The translations under genes and the position numbers were made by a program. A stretch of DNA of 6,561 nucleotides from Thermogutta sp. (GTDB lineage: Bacteria; Planctomycetota; Planctomycetia; Pirellulales; Thermoguttaceae), in the NCBI GenBank assembly GCA_012798155.1, contig JAAZNR010000889.1, positions 1-6,561 of the forward strand, given 5' to 3'. The notes below the pieces were generated by a model. That model was given only the letters and a program-made list of their open reading frames with translations, had not been told where the DNA came from and did no database searches. Positions 1-6,001 of this stretch are shown here, one piece after another (within the stretch, counting starts at the first letter, position 1; the number at the start of each line of letters is the position of its first letter).

Positions 1-429
1 GTCGCCGAAGAAATCCACCTGGACCGAGTGGTCGATCACCAGATCCGCCGGAATCAAGGGGTTGATCCGCTTGGGATCGCCGCCCAAACGGGCTACGGCG
101 GACCGCATGGCCGCCAAATCGACGATCGCGGGAACCCCGGTGAAGTCTTGAAGCAGAACTCGGGCCGGCCGGAAGGGAAAATCTTTTCCGTCTCGCCCCC
201 GAGCAGCCGCCCAACCCGCTAGGCCTCGAACGTCATCCTCCGTCACCGCAAAGCCGTCGCAGTGCCGCAACACCGATTCCAATAGCACGCGGATGGAATA
301 CGGCAGACGCTCCAACTGGGTAAGCCCTAGCTCTTCCAGTCGCCGTAGACGATAGATGCCCAGTTTTCCTAGACTTGTATCGATTTCCGCGCGGGCGCCG
401 AAGGCACCGAATTGATTTTTGTCAGCCAT
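1..429 (-). CDS. acnA: Aconitate hydratase, N-terminal part (cut by window edge)
   Basis: Aconitase interconverts citrate and isocitrate through cis-aconitate in the TCA cycle, in the cytoplasm, using a [4Fe-4S] cluster. The 143 residues visible from ATG at 429 ([16 protein letters not shown]...) follow the AcnA/IRP-type N-terminus closely: [18 protein letters not shown] at about 41-58, the region [20 protein letters not shown] at about 82-101, [14 protein letters not shown] at about 102-115, and [17 protein letters not shown] near the end. All are hallmark blocks of the aconitase A family rather than AcnB or the LeuC type. The cluster-binding cysteines lie later in the protein and fall outside the window. 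AAGGA ends only a couple of bases before the ATG, so the Shine-Dalgarno spacing is poor, but no other start fits the family N-terminus as well. The reading frame is intact. Family identification is very secure. Confidence 0.96.
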   Translation of the reverse strand, partial: MADKNQFGAFGARAEIDTSLGKLGIYRLRRLEELGLTQLERLPYSIRVLLESVLRHCDGFAVTEDDVRGLAGWAAARGRDGKDFPFRPARVLLQDFTGVPAIVDLAAMRSAVARLGGDPKRINPLIPADLVIDHSVQVDFFGD

Positions 430-471
430 GTCCTTCAGTCCAAACGAATTTCAGCGTAGAGCGGCCGCCGT

Positions 472-580
472 GCAATGCCGGGATCAAAAACCGCACCGAC
501 CCGCATCGCAATGCCGGAATCAAAAAACCGCACGGACTCGCATCGCAATGCCGGGATGAAAAATCGCGCTAAGCCGCATT
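472..580. repeat. Three tandem 36-37 bp repeat units
   Basis: Units start at 472, 508 and 545, each opening with GCAATGCCGG(G/A)AT(C/G)AAAAA. The first two units continue with CCGCAC(C/G)GAC(C/T)CGCATC; the third diverges after its A-tract. The units are contiguous, so this is not a CRISPR array. At each junction the sequence CCGCATCGCAATGCCGG can fold into a short stem with one bulged base. They lie 43 bases upstream of the aconitase start, so they fall in its promoter or leader region. Confidence 0.85.
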
Positions 581-633
581 CCCGGCCAAATCGCCTTTCA
601 AAACGGTGACGGCCCTAACCTTTTGAACGCAAG

Positions 634-679
634 GGAGGCAGCCGCGACCTTTCAAGCACAATGGAGGGAGCCGCGACCT
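634..679. repeat. Pair of 17 bp direct repeats
   Basis: GGAGGCAGCCGCGACCT at 634-650 and GGAGGGAGCCGCGACCT at 663-679 differ at one base and start 29 bases apart. Their function is unknown. They sit in the same repeat-rich spacer as the 36-37 bp units but are unrelated to them in sequence. Confidence 0.75.
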
Positions 680-742
680 AGCGCATCATGTTTCGCCCGA
701 GATTTCCACTATCCTACCCCGTCTAATGGGATAAGGGTAGTT

Positions 743-789
743 CCGTAGCTGTACGGCAAAGTGGCCTTACGGAAAAATCGTAGCTACGG
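743..789. repeat. Inverted repeat CCGTAGCT / AGCTACGG
   Basis: CCGTAGCT at 743-750 pairs with AGCTACGG at 782-789 across a 31-base loop. The right arm overlaps the perfect palindrome CGTAGCTACG (779-788). The loop holds further related pieces (TACGGCAA, CCTTACGG). This resembles the remains of a small dispersed palindromic element, but mobility cannot be shown from a single copy. Confidence 0.55.
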
Positions 790-949
790 CCTTGCCGGTA
801 TTGCCGAAACGGAAGGCGGCACGCAACCGTTCAGCGGGCTTGGCGATGGAAGAGCTACCCCAACGACGGGCTGCGTGTGCAAATGCGCAAACTGAGAAAC
901 ATGGGGACACTGGATGCGTGGGTGACTGCCCCCCTTCGCCCCTTTTGGC

Positions 950-966
950 ACCGGACGAAGACCGGT
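950..966 (-). terminator. Possible weak terminator hairpin after FliN-type gene
   Basis: ACCGG (950-954) and CCGGT (962-966) form a 5 bp stem with a 7-base loop, immediately after the TGA stop on the minus strand. No U-rich tract follows on that strand, so this is not a standard intrinsic terminator. It could be a processing or pausing hairpin, or chance in GC-rich DNA. Confidence 0.25.
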
Positions 967-2043
967 TCATGACGAGTGCGACGCTACCGGTTTGCCTTTT
1001 GACGGTGGGGCCAGCCTGATGTATCGTTCGGGCGGCGGCGTCATCTTGATGATACGGAGGCCGAATTTGTCTCCCACTTTAACGGCCTCTCCCACGGCGA
1101 CGGTCCGGCCGTTGATCTGCAATTCCAAAGGTTCATCACACGACTTATTAAACTGGATAATTACGCCGGGGGCGAATTGGAGGACCTCGCCGAGGGGACG
1201 CCGCGTCTCGGCCAAAGTCACTTGCACCGGAACCCGGATCCGTAGCAGGCTTCGCGTAATCAAAGGCAAATCACGGACGGAACGAGGCTCTCGTTTCCCC
1301 TGACTAAGTCTATTCTCTTGACTAAGCCTGCTCTCTTGACTGAGTCCACTTTCTTGACCGGGTCCACTCTCTTGTCTAAGTCTACGATCTTGTTGCGACG
1401 AGCGATGTTCCTCCCCTGGTTTCGCAAGCGGGACCGGAGTCGGCTCGGGTGCGGGGGCCGGCGTTTCAGCCTGCGGTTTACCGGCGACGGCATCCCGGCC
1501 CGCATTCCCCCCGCCCGCAGGCCCCGTGGCCTCTACCGTTACGAGCGCGACCGGCCCGATCAAGTACCAAGACACGGGGATCGTTTTTTCGCCGGCGGTG
1601 ATTTCGCAAGGAATCTCCAAAACCCGCGTTGTTTCCGCGGTGGACAGCCGGGAAGTCGCCGCCGCGAGATCGGGGTGAAACCGTGTTTCCGCTTTTTCGC
1701 CCGCGCAATCCGCGGGCAACAGCAAGACGCTAAGTTCCTGCGCCAAGGTGGCCAAGCGTGCTTCTCCGGTAGCGTCCGGGGCTTCCAGCCAGGCAGATTG
1801 CGCCTCCTTTGGAAGCGACGCCCATAAGACCGCCCCCTCCGCCCCGCCGCCGGTGCCGAGGAAGACCTCCACTCCCGCGCCGGAGATGCCGGGCAACTCC
1901 GCGCCCTCCAGAGCCTTCAGGTCGGAATCTTTGATCCGCACGGCCACATCGATTCCGCGGAGGAACGCACCGGCTATCTCGGCGGCGCCTTCGCGGACGC
2001 TCTGAATGATGCCTGGAAAATCGTCGGGAAGGAGCGACCTCAT
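967..2043 (-). CDS. FliM/FliN-family (SpoA domain) protein, probable flagellar switch component
   Basis: This is a 358-residue protein. Residues about 265-334 form a FliM/FliN C-terminal (SpoA) domain: LLRIRVPVQVTLAET, then RPLGEVLQFAPGVIIQF, LELQINGRTVAVGEAVKVG and DKFGLRI, the usual strand order with the conserved LPL/Leu-Gly and Gly-Glu positions. Such domains build the C-ring of the flagellar switch or the sorting platform of type III secretion. Residues 1-170 are alpha/beta-rich and not confidently recognised; they may be a diverged FliM- or FliY-like middle domain. A Pro/Ala-rich linker (about 175-215) runs into five hexapeptide repeats (219-248, consensus E-S-R-L-S-Q). At 358 residues it is far longer than classical FliN (about 100-140). 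No secretion signal is visible. ATG at 2043 is the only ATG in frame; its AAGGA lies rather far upstream. No other flagellar gene is in view, but a sigma-28-like promoter precedes it. The domain call is secure; the exact role is inference. Confidence 0.88.
   Translation of the reverse strand: MRSLLPDDFPGIIQSVREGAAEIAGAFLRGIDVAVRIKDSDLKALEGAELPGISGAGVEVFLGTGGGAEGAVLWASLPKEAQSAWLEAPDATGEARLATLAQELSVLLLPADCAGEKAETRFHPDLAAATSRLSTAETTRVLEIPCEITAGEKTIPVSWYLIGPVALVTVEATGPAGGGNAGRDAVAGKPQAETPAPAPEPTPVPLAKPGEEHRSSQQDRRLRQESGPGQESGLSQESRLSQENRLSQGKREPRSVRDLPLITRSLLRIRVPVQVTLAETRRPLGEVLQFAPGVIIQFNKSCDEPLELQINGRTVAVGEAVKVGDKFGLRIIKMTPPPERYIRLAPPSKGKPVASHSS
1301..1390 (-). repeat. 18 bp tandem repeat, five units, inside FliN-type gene
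   Basis: Units begin at 1301, 1319, 1337, 1355 and 1373, for example TGACTAAGTCTATTCTCT and TGACTAAGCCTGCTCTCT. Each encodes one hexapeptide (ENRLSQ, ESRLSQ, ESGLSQ, ESGPGQ, DRRLRQ). The three units nearest the SpoA side are most alike. The 18 bp period keeps the frame, so changes in copy number would only lengthen or shorten the linker. Confidence 0.92.
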
Positions 2044-2106
2044 AACGATCCCGAAGGTCCTTCGTGCGAACGCCGCATAGGGGCATACTGTGACTGCGCT
2101 CCCTTG

Positions 2107-2134
2107 TTATCGTTGATTCCATCCGTAAACTTTA
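2107..2134 (-). promoter_or_regulatory. Flagellar sigma-28 (FliA)-like promoter
   Basis: Read on the minus strand, TAAAGTTT (2134 down to 2127) is followed by a 12-base spacer and AACGATAA (2114 down to 2107). The enterobacterial sigma-28 consensus is TAAAGTTT-N11-GCCGATAA, so the -35 matches 8 of 8 and the -10 matches 6 of 8, with the spacer one base longer. Transcription would start near 2100, giving a leader of roughly 57 bases before the FliM/FliN-family gene, the one gene here expected to be under flagellar control. The match is seen directly; use by a FliA-type sigma factor is inferred. Confidence 0.6.
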
Positions 2135-2324
2135 CCCAAACCTCGCTCTTGCCTTCTCCGTGCCCGGCCGTTGCAAGGCCGGTTTTCGGCCGGTACCGGC
2201 AGTCCGGCTGGCAGGTGAACGGGATGCCTTGAAAACCGCGCGGGTTTCTCGCTTCGGGGTCATGCCCGTGTTAAAATGGGGCACGCACTGCGATCGTGTT
2301 CGAAAGGGTTCAGGTCGAGGTCTT

Positions 2325-2360
2325 CGGTTAGGCCGAACAAATCGGTTGGGCCCAACAAAT
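2325..2360 (+). promoter_or_regulatory. Tandem 18 bp repeat carrying paired palindromes, possible operator
   Basis: Two adjacent 18 bp units, CGGTTAGGCCGAACAAAT (2325-2342) and CGGTTGGGCCCAACAAAT (2343-2360), differ at two bases. Each contains a dyad: GTTGGGCCCAAC (2345-2356) is perfect and GTTAGGCCGAAC (2327-2338) has one mismatched pair. TTCGG/CCGAA (2323-2337) also makes a small stem around the first. Two symmetric sites 18 bp apart, 77 bases before the isomerase start, look like a pair of regulator binding sites or a structured leader. The regulator is unknown. Confidence 0.5.
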
Positions 2361-2421
2361 ACGAGGCGGTCGGCGGAGCAGCTTCCCCAGGGCGGGTTAT
2401 TGACCGGAGGACAGGCACAAG

Positions 2422-2428
2422 AAAGGAG
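2422..2428 (+). promoter_or_regulatory. Ribosome binding site of isomerase gene
   Basis: AAAGGAG lies 8 bases before the ATG at 2437, a near-ideal Shine-Dalgarno that fixes this start and therefore the Tat signal peptide at the protein's N-terminus. Confidence 0.85.
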
Positions 2429-2436
2429 CACACGAG

Positions 2437-3315
2437 ATGCGACAGTTTGTTTCACGGCGGACGGCGATGGGAGGGATGGCGGCCGGTCTGGCGGCGACGA
2501 CGGGACTGCGAGGTCTCCGCCGCGCCGCGGCCGAAGATACCAAGCCGGGACTGAAGGGCAACATCCGGCATTCCGTAAGTCGCTGGTGCTACGGCAAGAT
2601 TCCACTCGACGAACTGTGCCGATTCAGCAAGAAAATCGGCATCGAGTCGATCGAACTGCTCGGTCCGAACGAGTGGGCAAGCGTGCTCGAGCACGGTCTG
2701 ACCTGTGCCATGTGTTCGTCCGGCACGCGGATCGAGAAGGGTTTCAACAAGATCGAAAACCATGACGAGCTGGTAGCCCAATACGAGAAGATGATCCCCC
2801 TGGTCGCGGAGTCCAAGCTGACCAATCTGATTTGCTTCTCCGGGAACCGGGAACCCGGTCTGGATGACGAACAAGGCCTGCAAAACTGCGTCGTGGGGCT
2901 GAAACGCGTGCTTCCCTTGGCGGAAAAGCACAAGGTGGTGCTCGTCATGGAGTTGCTCAATAGCAAGGTCAATCACCCCAACTACATGTGCGATCACACG
3001 GCCTGGGGCGTCCAGCTCTGCAAGGCCCTCGGTTCCGAGAACTTTAAGCTCCTCTATGACATCTACCACATGCAAATCATGGAGGGCGATCTGATTCGGA
3101 CGATCCGCGACAACATCCAGTACATCGCCCACTTCCATACGGGCGGAAATCCGGGCCGCAACGAGATCGACGAAACCCAGGAAATCTACTATCCGGCCGT
3201 GATGCGGGCCATCGTCGAAACGGGGTACAAGGGCTTCGTCGGGCAAGAGTTCGTCCCGAAGAACCCCAACCCGCTGGAATCCCTCGAAAAGGCGATCCGT
3301 ATCTGCGACGTGTGA
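2437..3315 (+). CDS. Tat-signal hydroxypyruvate isomerase-like TIM-barrel protein
   Basis: This 292-residue protein belongs to the xylose isomerase-like TIM-barrel superfamily, closest in motifs to hydroxypyruvate isomerase (Hyi; hydroxypyruvate to tartronate semialdehyde). Residues 1-32 form a twin-arginine signal: SRRTAMG at 6-12, a short Gly/Ala hydrophobic stretch, then an alanine-rich cleavage region near 30-33, suggesting folded export to the periplasm. The barrel starts around residue 43. Likely metal and acid/base residues are E172 (VMELLNSK), D208 (LLYDIYHMQIMEGDL), H234 (AHFHTGGNPGRNE) and E271 (GQEF); all four are present. HTGGNPGRNEIDETQEIYY replaces the more usual Hyi loop. Length matches the family (about 260) plus the signal. 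The strong ribosome binding site supports the start. The true substrate could be another keto sugar, with epimerase or isomerase activity. Fold and family are secure; substrate is open. Confidence 0.9.
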   Translation: MRQFVSRRTAMGGMAAGLAATTGLRGLRRAAAEDTKPGLKGNIRHSVSRWCYGKIPLDELCRFSKKIGIESIELLGPNEWASVLEHGLTCAMCSSGTRIEKGFNKIENHDELVAQYEKMIPLVAESKLTNLICFSGNREPGLDDEQGLQNCVVGLKRVLPLAEKHKVVLVMELLNSKVNHPNYMCDHTAWGVQLCKALGSENFKLLYDIYHMQIMEGDLIRTIRDNIQYIAHFHTGGNPGRNEIDETQEIYYPAVMRAIVETGYKGFVGQEFVPKNPNPLESLEKAIRICDV

Positions 3316-3319
3316 TCGT

Positions 3320-3357
3320 CGCACTGCTGATCGGCGCACTGCCTATCGGCAACTGCT
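3320..3357 (+). repeat. Two and a half 15 bp direct repeats after isomerase gene
   Basis: CGCACTGCTGATCGG (3320-3334), CGCACTGCCTATCGG (3335-3349) and a partial CAACTGCT (3350-3357) follow the isomerase stop codon directly. The first two differ at two bases. No hairpin with a T-tract is formed, so I do not call a terminator. It is probably a small replication-slippage array. Confidence 0.7.
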
Positions 3358-3457
3358 AAACCGCCCTTGTTCGCTCCACCACGCAGAGATTATGCTGGGG
3401 ATGCGGCGGGCGGATATTGCGCGCCTTCAAACGGATTCGCTTCCAATTCGGAATCAC

Positions 3458-3462
3458 GGAGG
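3458..3462 (+). promoter_or_regulatory. Ribosome binding site deciding the acyltransferase start
   Basis: GGAGG stands 7 bases before GTG at 3470. The in-frame ATG at 3392, 26 codons earlier, has no comparable site, and the extra residues (MLGMRRADIARLQTDS...) do not resemble the family. The GTG is therefore preferred. Confidence 0.75.
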
Positions 3463-3469
3463 TTCTCCC

Positions 3470-4432
3470 GTGCGCCTCTTGCGGACGGCGTTCGATTATC
3501 TCGTGTACCTAATGGTTCGGGCGTTGATCCTCATCGTCCAGGCGATTCCCCTGTCCCTGCTTACGGCGCTCACCGGAGGATTGGCCCGGCTTTTTGCGGA
3601 TGTCCTGCGCGTCCGCAGGCGGGTTGCGGAGGAAAACCTGGCGCTGGCGTTCCCGGGCACGTCGCCGGAGGTCATCGCCGACACGATTCGCCGCATGTGG
3701 GAGCACCTCTTTTTGATGGTGTGCGAGATCGCGCATTCCTCGCGGGTCATCCACGAAACCAACTGGCGACGATTCATCCGCTTGAATGGGGTTCGACCGC
3801 TGGTCAAGCTGTTGCTGGAGGATCGGCCGGTGATCCTCGTTACCGGCCATTTCGGCAATTTCGAGATCGGCGGCTATTTGTTAGGGATGCTGGGATTTCC
3901 GACCCACACCGTCGCTCGCACCCTCGATAATCGGTTTCTGGATCGCTTCCTCAACCGCTTTCGGGGAGCGACCGGCCAGTTCATCATCCCCAAGAACGGC
4001 GGACACCGCCAAATCGAGGAAACGGTGGAACGCGGCGGAACCCTGGCGCTCTTGGCGGACCAGGACGCGGGCCGCAAGGGTTGCTTCGTGCCCTTCTTCG
4101 GCCGTCCGGCCTCGACGTTCAAGGCGCTGGCCTTGCTGTCGCTGGAATACGACGCCCCGCTGGCCGTGGTGTACGTCAAAAGACTGGACCGGCCCATGAC
4201 ATTCGAAATGGGCGTGCAAGCCATTCTTGATCCGCGAAATCTCGCCGATCACAGCCCGCGCGCGGCGGTGGAGCACATTACCCGCTGGTACACCTCCGAG
4301 TTGGAAGCAATCGTCCGTTCGGCGCCCGAGCAGTATTGGTGGATTCATCGCCGCTGGAAGACGCAACCCAAAGTCGGCCGGGAATCAGCGGGGCGTCCCG
4401 CCGCCGATTGTCCGGAACACCGGGCGGCATGA
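3470..4432 (+). CDS. LpxL/HtrB-family lipid A (late) acyltransferase
   Basis: Members of this family transfer an acyl chain from acyl-ACP to a lipid A precursor at the inner face of the cytoplasmic membrane. From GTG 3470 the protein has 320 residues, typical for the family. The N-terminal segment (YLVYLMVRALILIVQAIPLS at about 10-29) is the usual hydrophobic membrane anchor. The catalytic H-x4-E motif is HFGNFE at about 127-132. DQDAGRKGCFVPFFG (about 197-211) and the C-terminal PEQYWWIHRRWKT (about 286-298) are further family signatures. An ATG at 3392 would add 26 residues but lacks a ribosome binding site. The gene begins 154 bases after the isomerase stop on the same strand, so read-through is possible, though the functions are unrelated. 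The substrate might differ from enteric lipid A. Family identification is secure; acyl-chain specificity is unknown. Confidence 0.92.
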   Translation: MRLLRTAFDYLVYLMVRALILIVQAIPLSLLTALTGGLARLFADVLRVRRRVAEENLALAFPGTSPEVIADTIRRMWEHLFLMVCEIAHSSRVIHETNWRRFIRLNGVRPLVKLLLEDRPVILVTGHFGNFEIGGYLLGMLGFPTHTVARTLDNRFLDRFLNRFRGATGQFIIPKNGGHRQIEETVERGGTLALLADQDAGRKGCFVPFFGRPASTFKALALLSLEYDAPLAVVYVKRLDRPMTFEMGVQAILDPRNLADHSPRAAVEHITRWYTSELEAIVRSAPEQYWWIHRRWKTQPKVGRESAGRPAADCPEHRAA

Positions 4433-4525
4433 AACGATTCCCGCCCGCGCACGGCCTTTGCCAGCGCTCGGCGCGGCGATCGGCCCCGTCTTGGCCGGCC
4501 CCGCCGGGTGCGTCTCTGTTCCGCT
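4433..4525. other. Convergent gene gap with small hairpin
   Basis: These 93 bases separate the 3' ends of the acyltransferase and bioA genes. CGGCC (4481-4485) and GGCCG (4493-4497) form a stem with a 7-base loop, which could help end transcripts from either side, but neither strand has a clear U-tract after it. No gene is visible. Confidence 0.3.
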
Positions 4526-5890
4526 CTATTCCCCCTCTTCCGTAACACGGCGAATGCCCGCTTCCACCGCGTCGCAAATGCGATCCAATTCCTCGAGCGA
4601 GATCGCCGGCGGCGGAAAGATGACCACGACGTCTCCCAAGGGGCGCAAGAATACGCCGCATTCTCGCGCGATTTGGCAAACCTTCCAGCCGCGGCATTCC
4701 GTCCATGGATACGGCTCCTTGGTCCCCCGGTCGCGGACCAATTCCACGCCGGCGATCAGACCCCGTTGTCGTACACTCCCCACGTGAGGCCGCTCCGCGA
4801 TGCGCTCCAAGCGTTCTCGCAAACGTGTCACTTTCGGGGGCAGGGTTTTCAGCGTCTTCTCCTGCTCGAAGACATCGAGATTCGCCAGCGCCACGGCGCA
4901 ACCCAGCGGATTGCCCCCGTACGTATGCCCGTGGAAAAATGTGCGAAGCGACGCATAGTCCCCCAGGAAGGCGTCGTAAACGGCGTCGGTGGTAAGCGTC
5001 GCGGCCACCGGAAGATATCCGCCCGTGATCCCTTTGCCGAGGCAAAGCAAGTCCGGAGACACGCTCTCTTGCTCGCAGGCGAACATGGTGCCGGTCCGGC
5101 CGAAACCCACCGCGACCTCGTCGGCAATCAAGAGAATCTCATATTTTCGGGTCAACTCCCGAATTCCTCGCAGATAGCCCGGCGGATGGGCGATCATGCC
5201 GGCCGCGCATTGCATCAAAGGCTCCACGATCATGGCCGCAATGCGGTCCCCTTCGCGACGGAACAGCTCCTCAGCCTGCGACAAATAGAAATCCGTGAGA
5301 TCGCGCGACGCAGACTCGGGCGGCGTTCGATAGGTGTCCGGACAGGGCAGGCGGCGGACCTCGAAGAGCAAGGGCTGGAAGACTGCATTGAAACGGTCCA
5401 CGCCCCCCACACTGACCGCACCCAGCGTATCTCCGTGGTAAGCGTCACCCAACGCTGCGTACAACGTCTTGCGCGGTCGAGGATCGGAGCATTGCCGCCA
5501 GAACTGGAACGCGATCTTGATCGCCACCTCCACGGCAGCGGCGCCGCTGTCGGAAAAGAAGACGTGGCCCAGCCCGGCCGGCGCCAAGTCGACCAGCCGC
5601 TTCGCCAGCCGGATTGCAGCGGGGTTCGAGGCCCCCAAAGAGGTGACATGCGCCACCCTTTGGAGTTGTTCCCGGATCGCCGCGTCCAAGACCGGATGAT
5701 GATGCCCGTGCACGTTGCACCAGAGGCTCGCCACGCCGTCGATGTACTCGCGCCCGTCGATGTCCCAAAGCCGGCAACCCTCGGCCCGCTCGATAATCAG
5801 CGGGTCGTAATCCGCCATCTGGGTAAAGGCGTGCCAATAGATGGTGCGATCCCACGTCCGCAACAAAGATTTTTCCTGCTCGTCCGGCAT
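4526..5890 (-). CDS. bioA: Adenosylmethionine-8-amino-7-oxononanoate aminotransferase (DAPA synthase)
   Basis: BioA is the cytoplasmic PLP enzyme that converts 8-amino-7-oxononanoate (KAPA) to 7,8-diaminononanoate, with S-adenosylmethionine as amino donor, in biotin synthesis. From ATG 5890 the product has 454 residues, a normal length. Class III aminotransferase features in order: the BioA-type N-terminus WDRTIYWHAFTQM, substrate-site W57 in SLWCNVHGH, SDSGAAAVEVAIK (113-125) for PLP phosphate, Y152 in DAYHGDT, D257 in LLIADEVAVGFGRTG, the Schiff-base lysine K286 in LGKGITGGYLPVAAT, HGHTYGGNPLGCA (320-332) and R416 in FLRPLGDVVVIFPP. The usual WHP(F/Y)T reads WHAFT here. A TTG at 5935 would add 15 residues, but neither start has a good Shine-Dalgarno; the ATG fits the family N-terminus. 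No other bio gene is adjacent. A BioK-type lysine donor variant cannot be excluded from sequence reading alone. Confidence 0.94.
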   Translation of the reverse strand: MPDEQEKSLLRTWDRTIYWHAFTQMADYDPLIIERAEGCRLWDIDGREYIDGVASLWCNVHGHHHPVLDAAIREQLQRVAHVTSLGASNPAAIRLAKRLVDLAPAGLGHVFFSDSGAAAVEVAIKIAFQFWRQCSDPRPRKTLYAALGDAYHGDTLGAVSVGGVDRFNAVFQPLLFEVRRLPCPDTYRTPPESASRDLTDFYLSQAEELFRREGDRIAAMIVEPLMQCAAGMIAHPPGYLRGIRELTRKYEILLIADEVAVGFGRTGTMFACEQESVSPDLLCLGKGITGGYLPVAATLTTDAVYDAFLGDYASLRTFFHGHTYGGNPLGCAVALANLDVFEQEKTLKTLPPKVTRLRERLERIAERPHVGSVRQRGLIAGVELVRDRGTKEPYPWTECRGWKVCQIARECGVFLRPLGDVVVIFPPPAISLEELDRICDAVEAGIRRVTEEGE

Positions 5891-6001
5891 GGTTTTTTGT
5901 CGGTGAAGGGTGAAAGCTGTCCTTGCCTCGGTCAACCGGCTCGATGGCGCCGGGAGCCTTGGCCGGCAACGCTTGCGGTAGGCTCCTCCGGGTGCATCGG
6001 T

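Larger units (their letters stand above)
430..966. other. Non-coding spacer between aconitase and FliN-type gene
   Basis: This 537-base stretch lies upstream of the aconitase gene and downstream of the FliN-type gene, both on the minus strand. Short open frames exist on both strands (for example 792-1019 plus and 767-970 minus), but their translations look like random arginine- and serine-rich sequence and match no family I know. It contains three tandem 36-37 bp units (472-580), a 17 bp repeat pair (634-679), a TAGCTACGG-type inverted repeat (743-789) and a degenerate GGGGACACT...CTGCCCC inverted repeat at about 903-932. I see no convincing promoter, although the aconitase promoter must lie either here or within the repeats. 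Confidence 0.6.
2044..2436. other. Divergent spacer between FliN-type gene and isomerase gene
   Basis: This 393-base region holds control sequences for two divergent genes. On the minus side is the sigma-28-like promoter (2107-2134). A GC-rich hairpin follows: CCGGCC (2164-2169), a 7-base loop, then GGCCGG (2177-2182) and TTTT; it reads like a short terminator on the plus strand, but no plus-strand gene precedes it. AAACC/GGTTT at 2233-2247 and TGCCC/GGGCA at 2263-2283 are further small stems. TAAAAT at 2272-2277 could be a -10 for the isomerase, but I find no good -35. The paired palindromes (2325-2360) and the isomerase ribosome binding site complete it. Minor open frames here are not convincing genes. 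Confidence 0.55.

Noticed and set aside
472..580. CRISPR array
   Set aside because: The 36-37 bp units are directly adjacent with no spacers, only three exist, the last is degenerate, and no cas gene is nearby.
767..1019. Overlapping short open frames on both strands between 767 and 1019
   Set aside because: Low-complexity translations, overlap with inverted repeats and with the end of the FliN-type gene, and no ribosome binding sites.
1260..1505. Short minus-strand open frame rich in Lys/Arg/Val repeats
   Set aside because: This is the 18 bp tandem repeat read in another frame of the same strand; the FliN-type frame continues through it into a conserved domain.
2164..2186. Intrinsic terminator (CCGGCC hairpin followed by TTTT, plus strand)
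   Set aside because: No plus-strand gene lies upstream to be terminated, the T-run is only four bases, and an alternative pairing with the following GGCCGG is equally good.
2452..3339. Long minus-strand open frame (295 codons) opposite the isomerase gene
   Set aside because: It is the antisense shadow of a well-supported gene with a strong ribosome binding site and conserved catalytic motifs. Its translation has biased composition and no recognisable domain.
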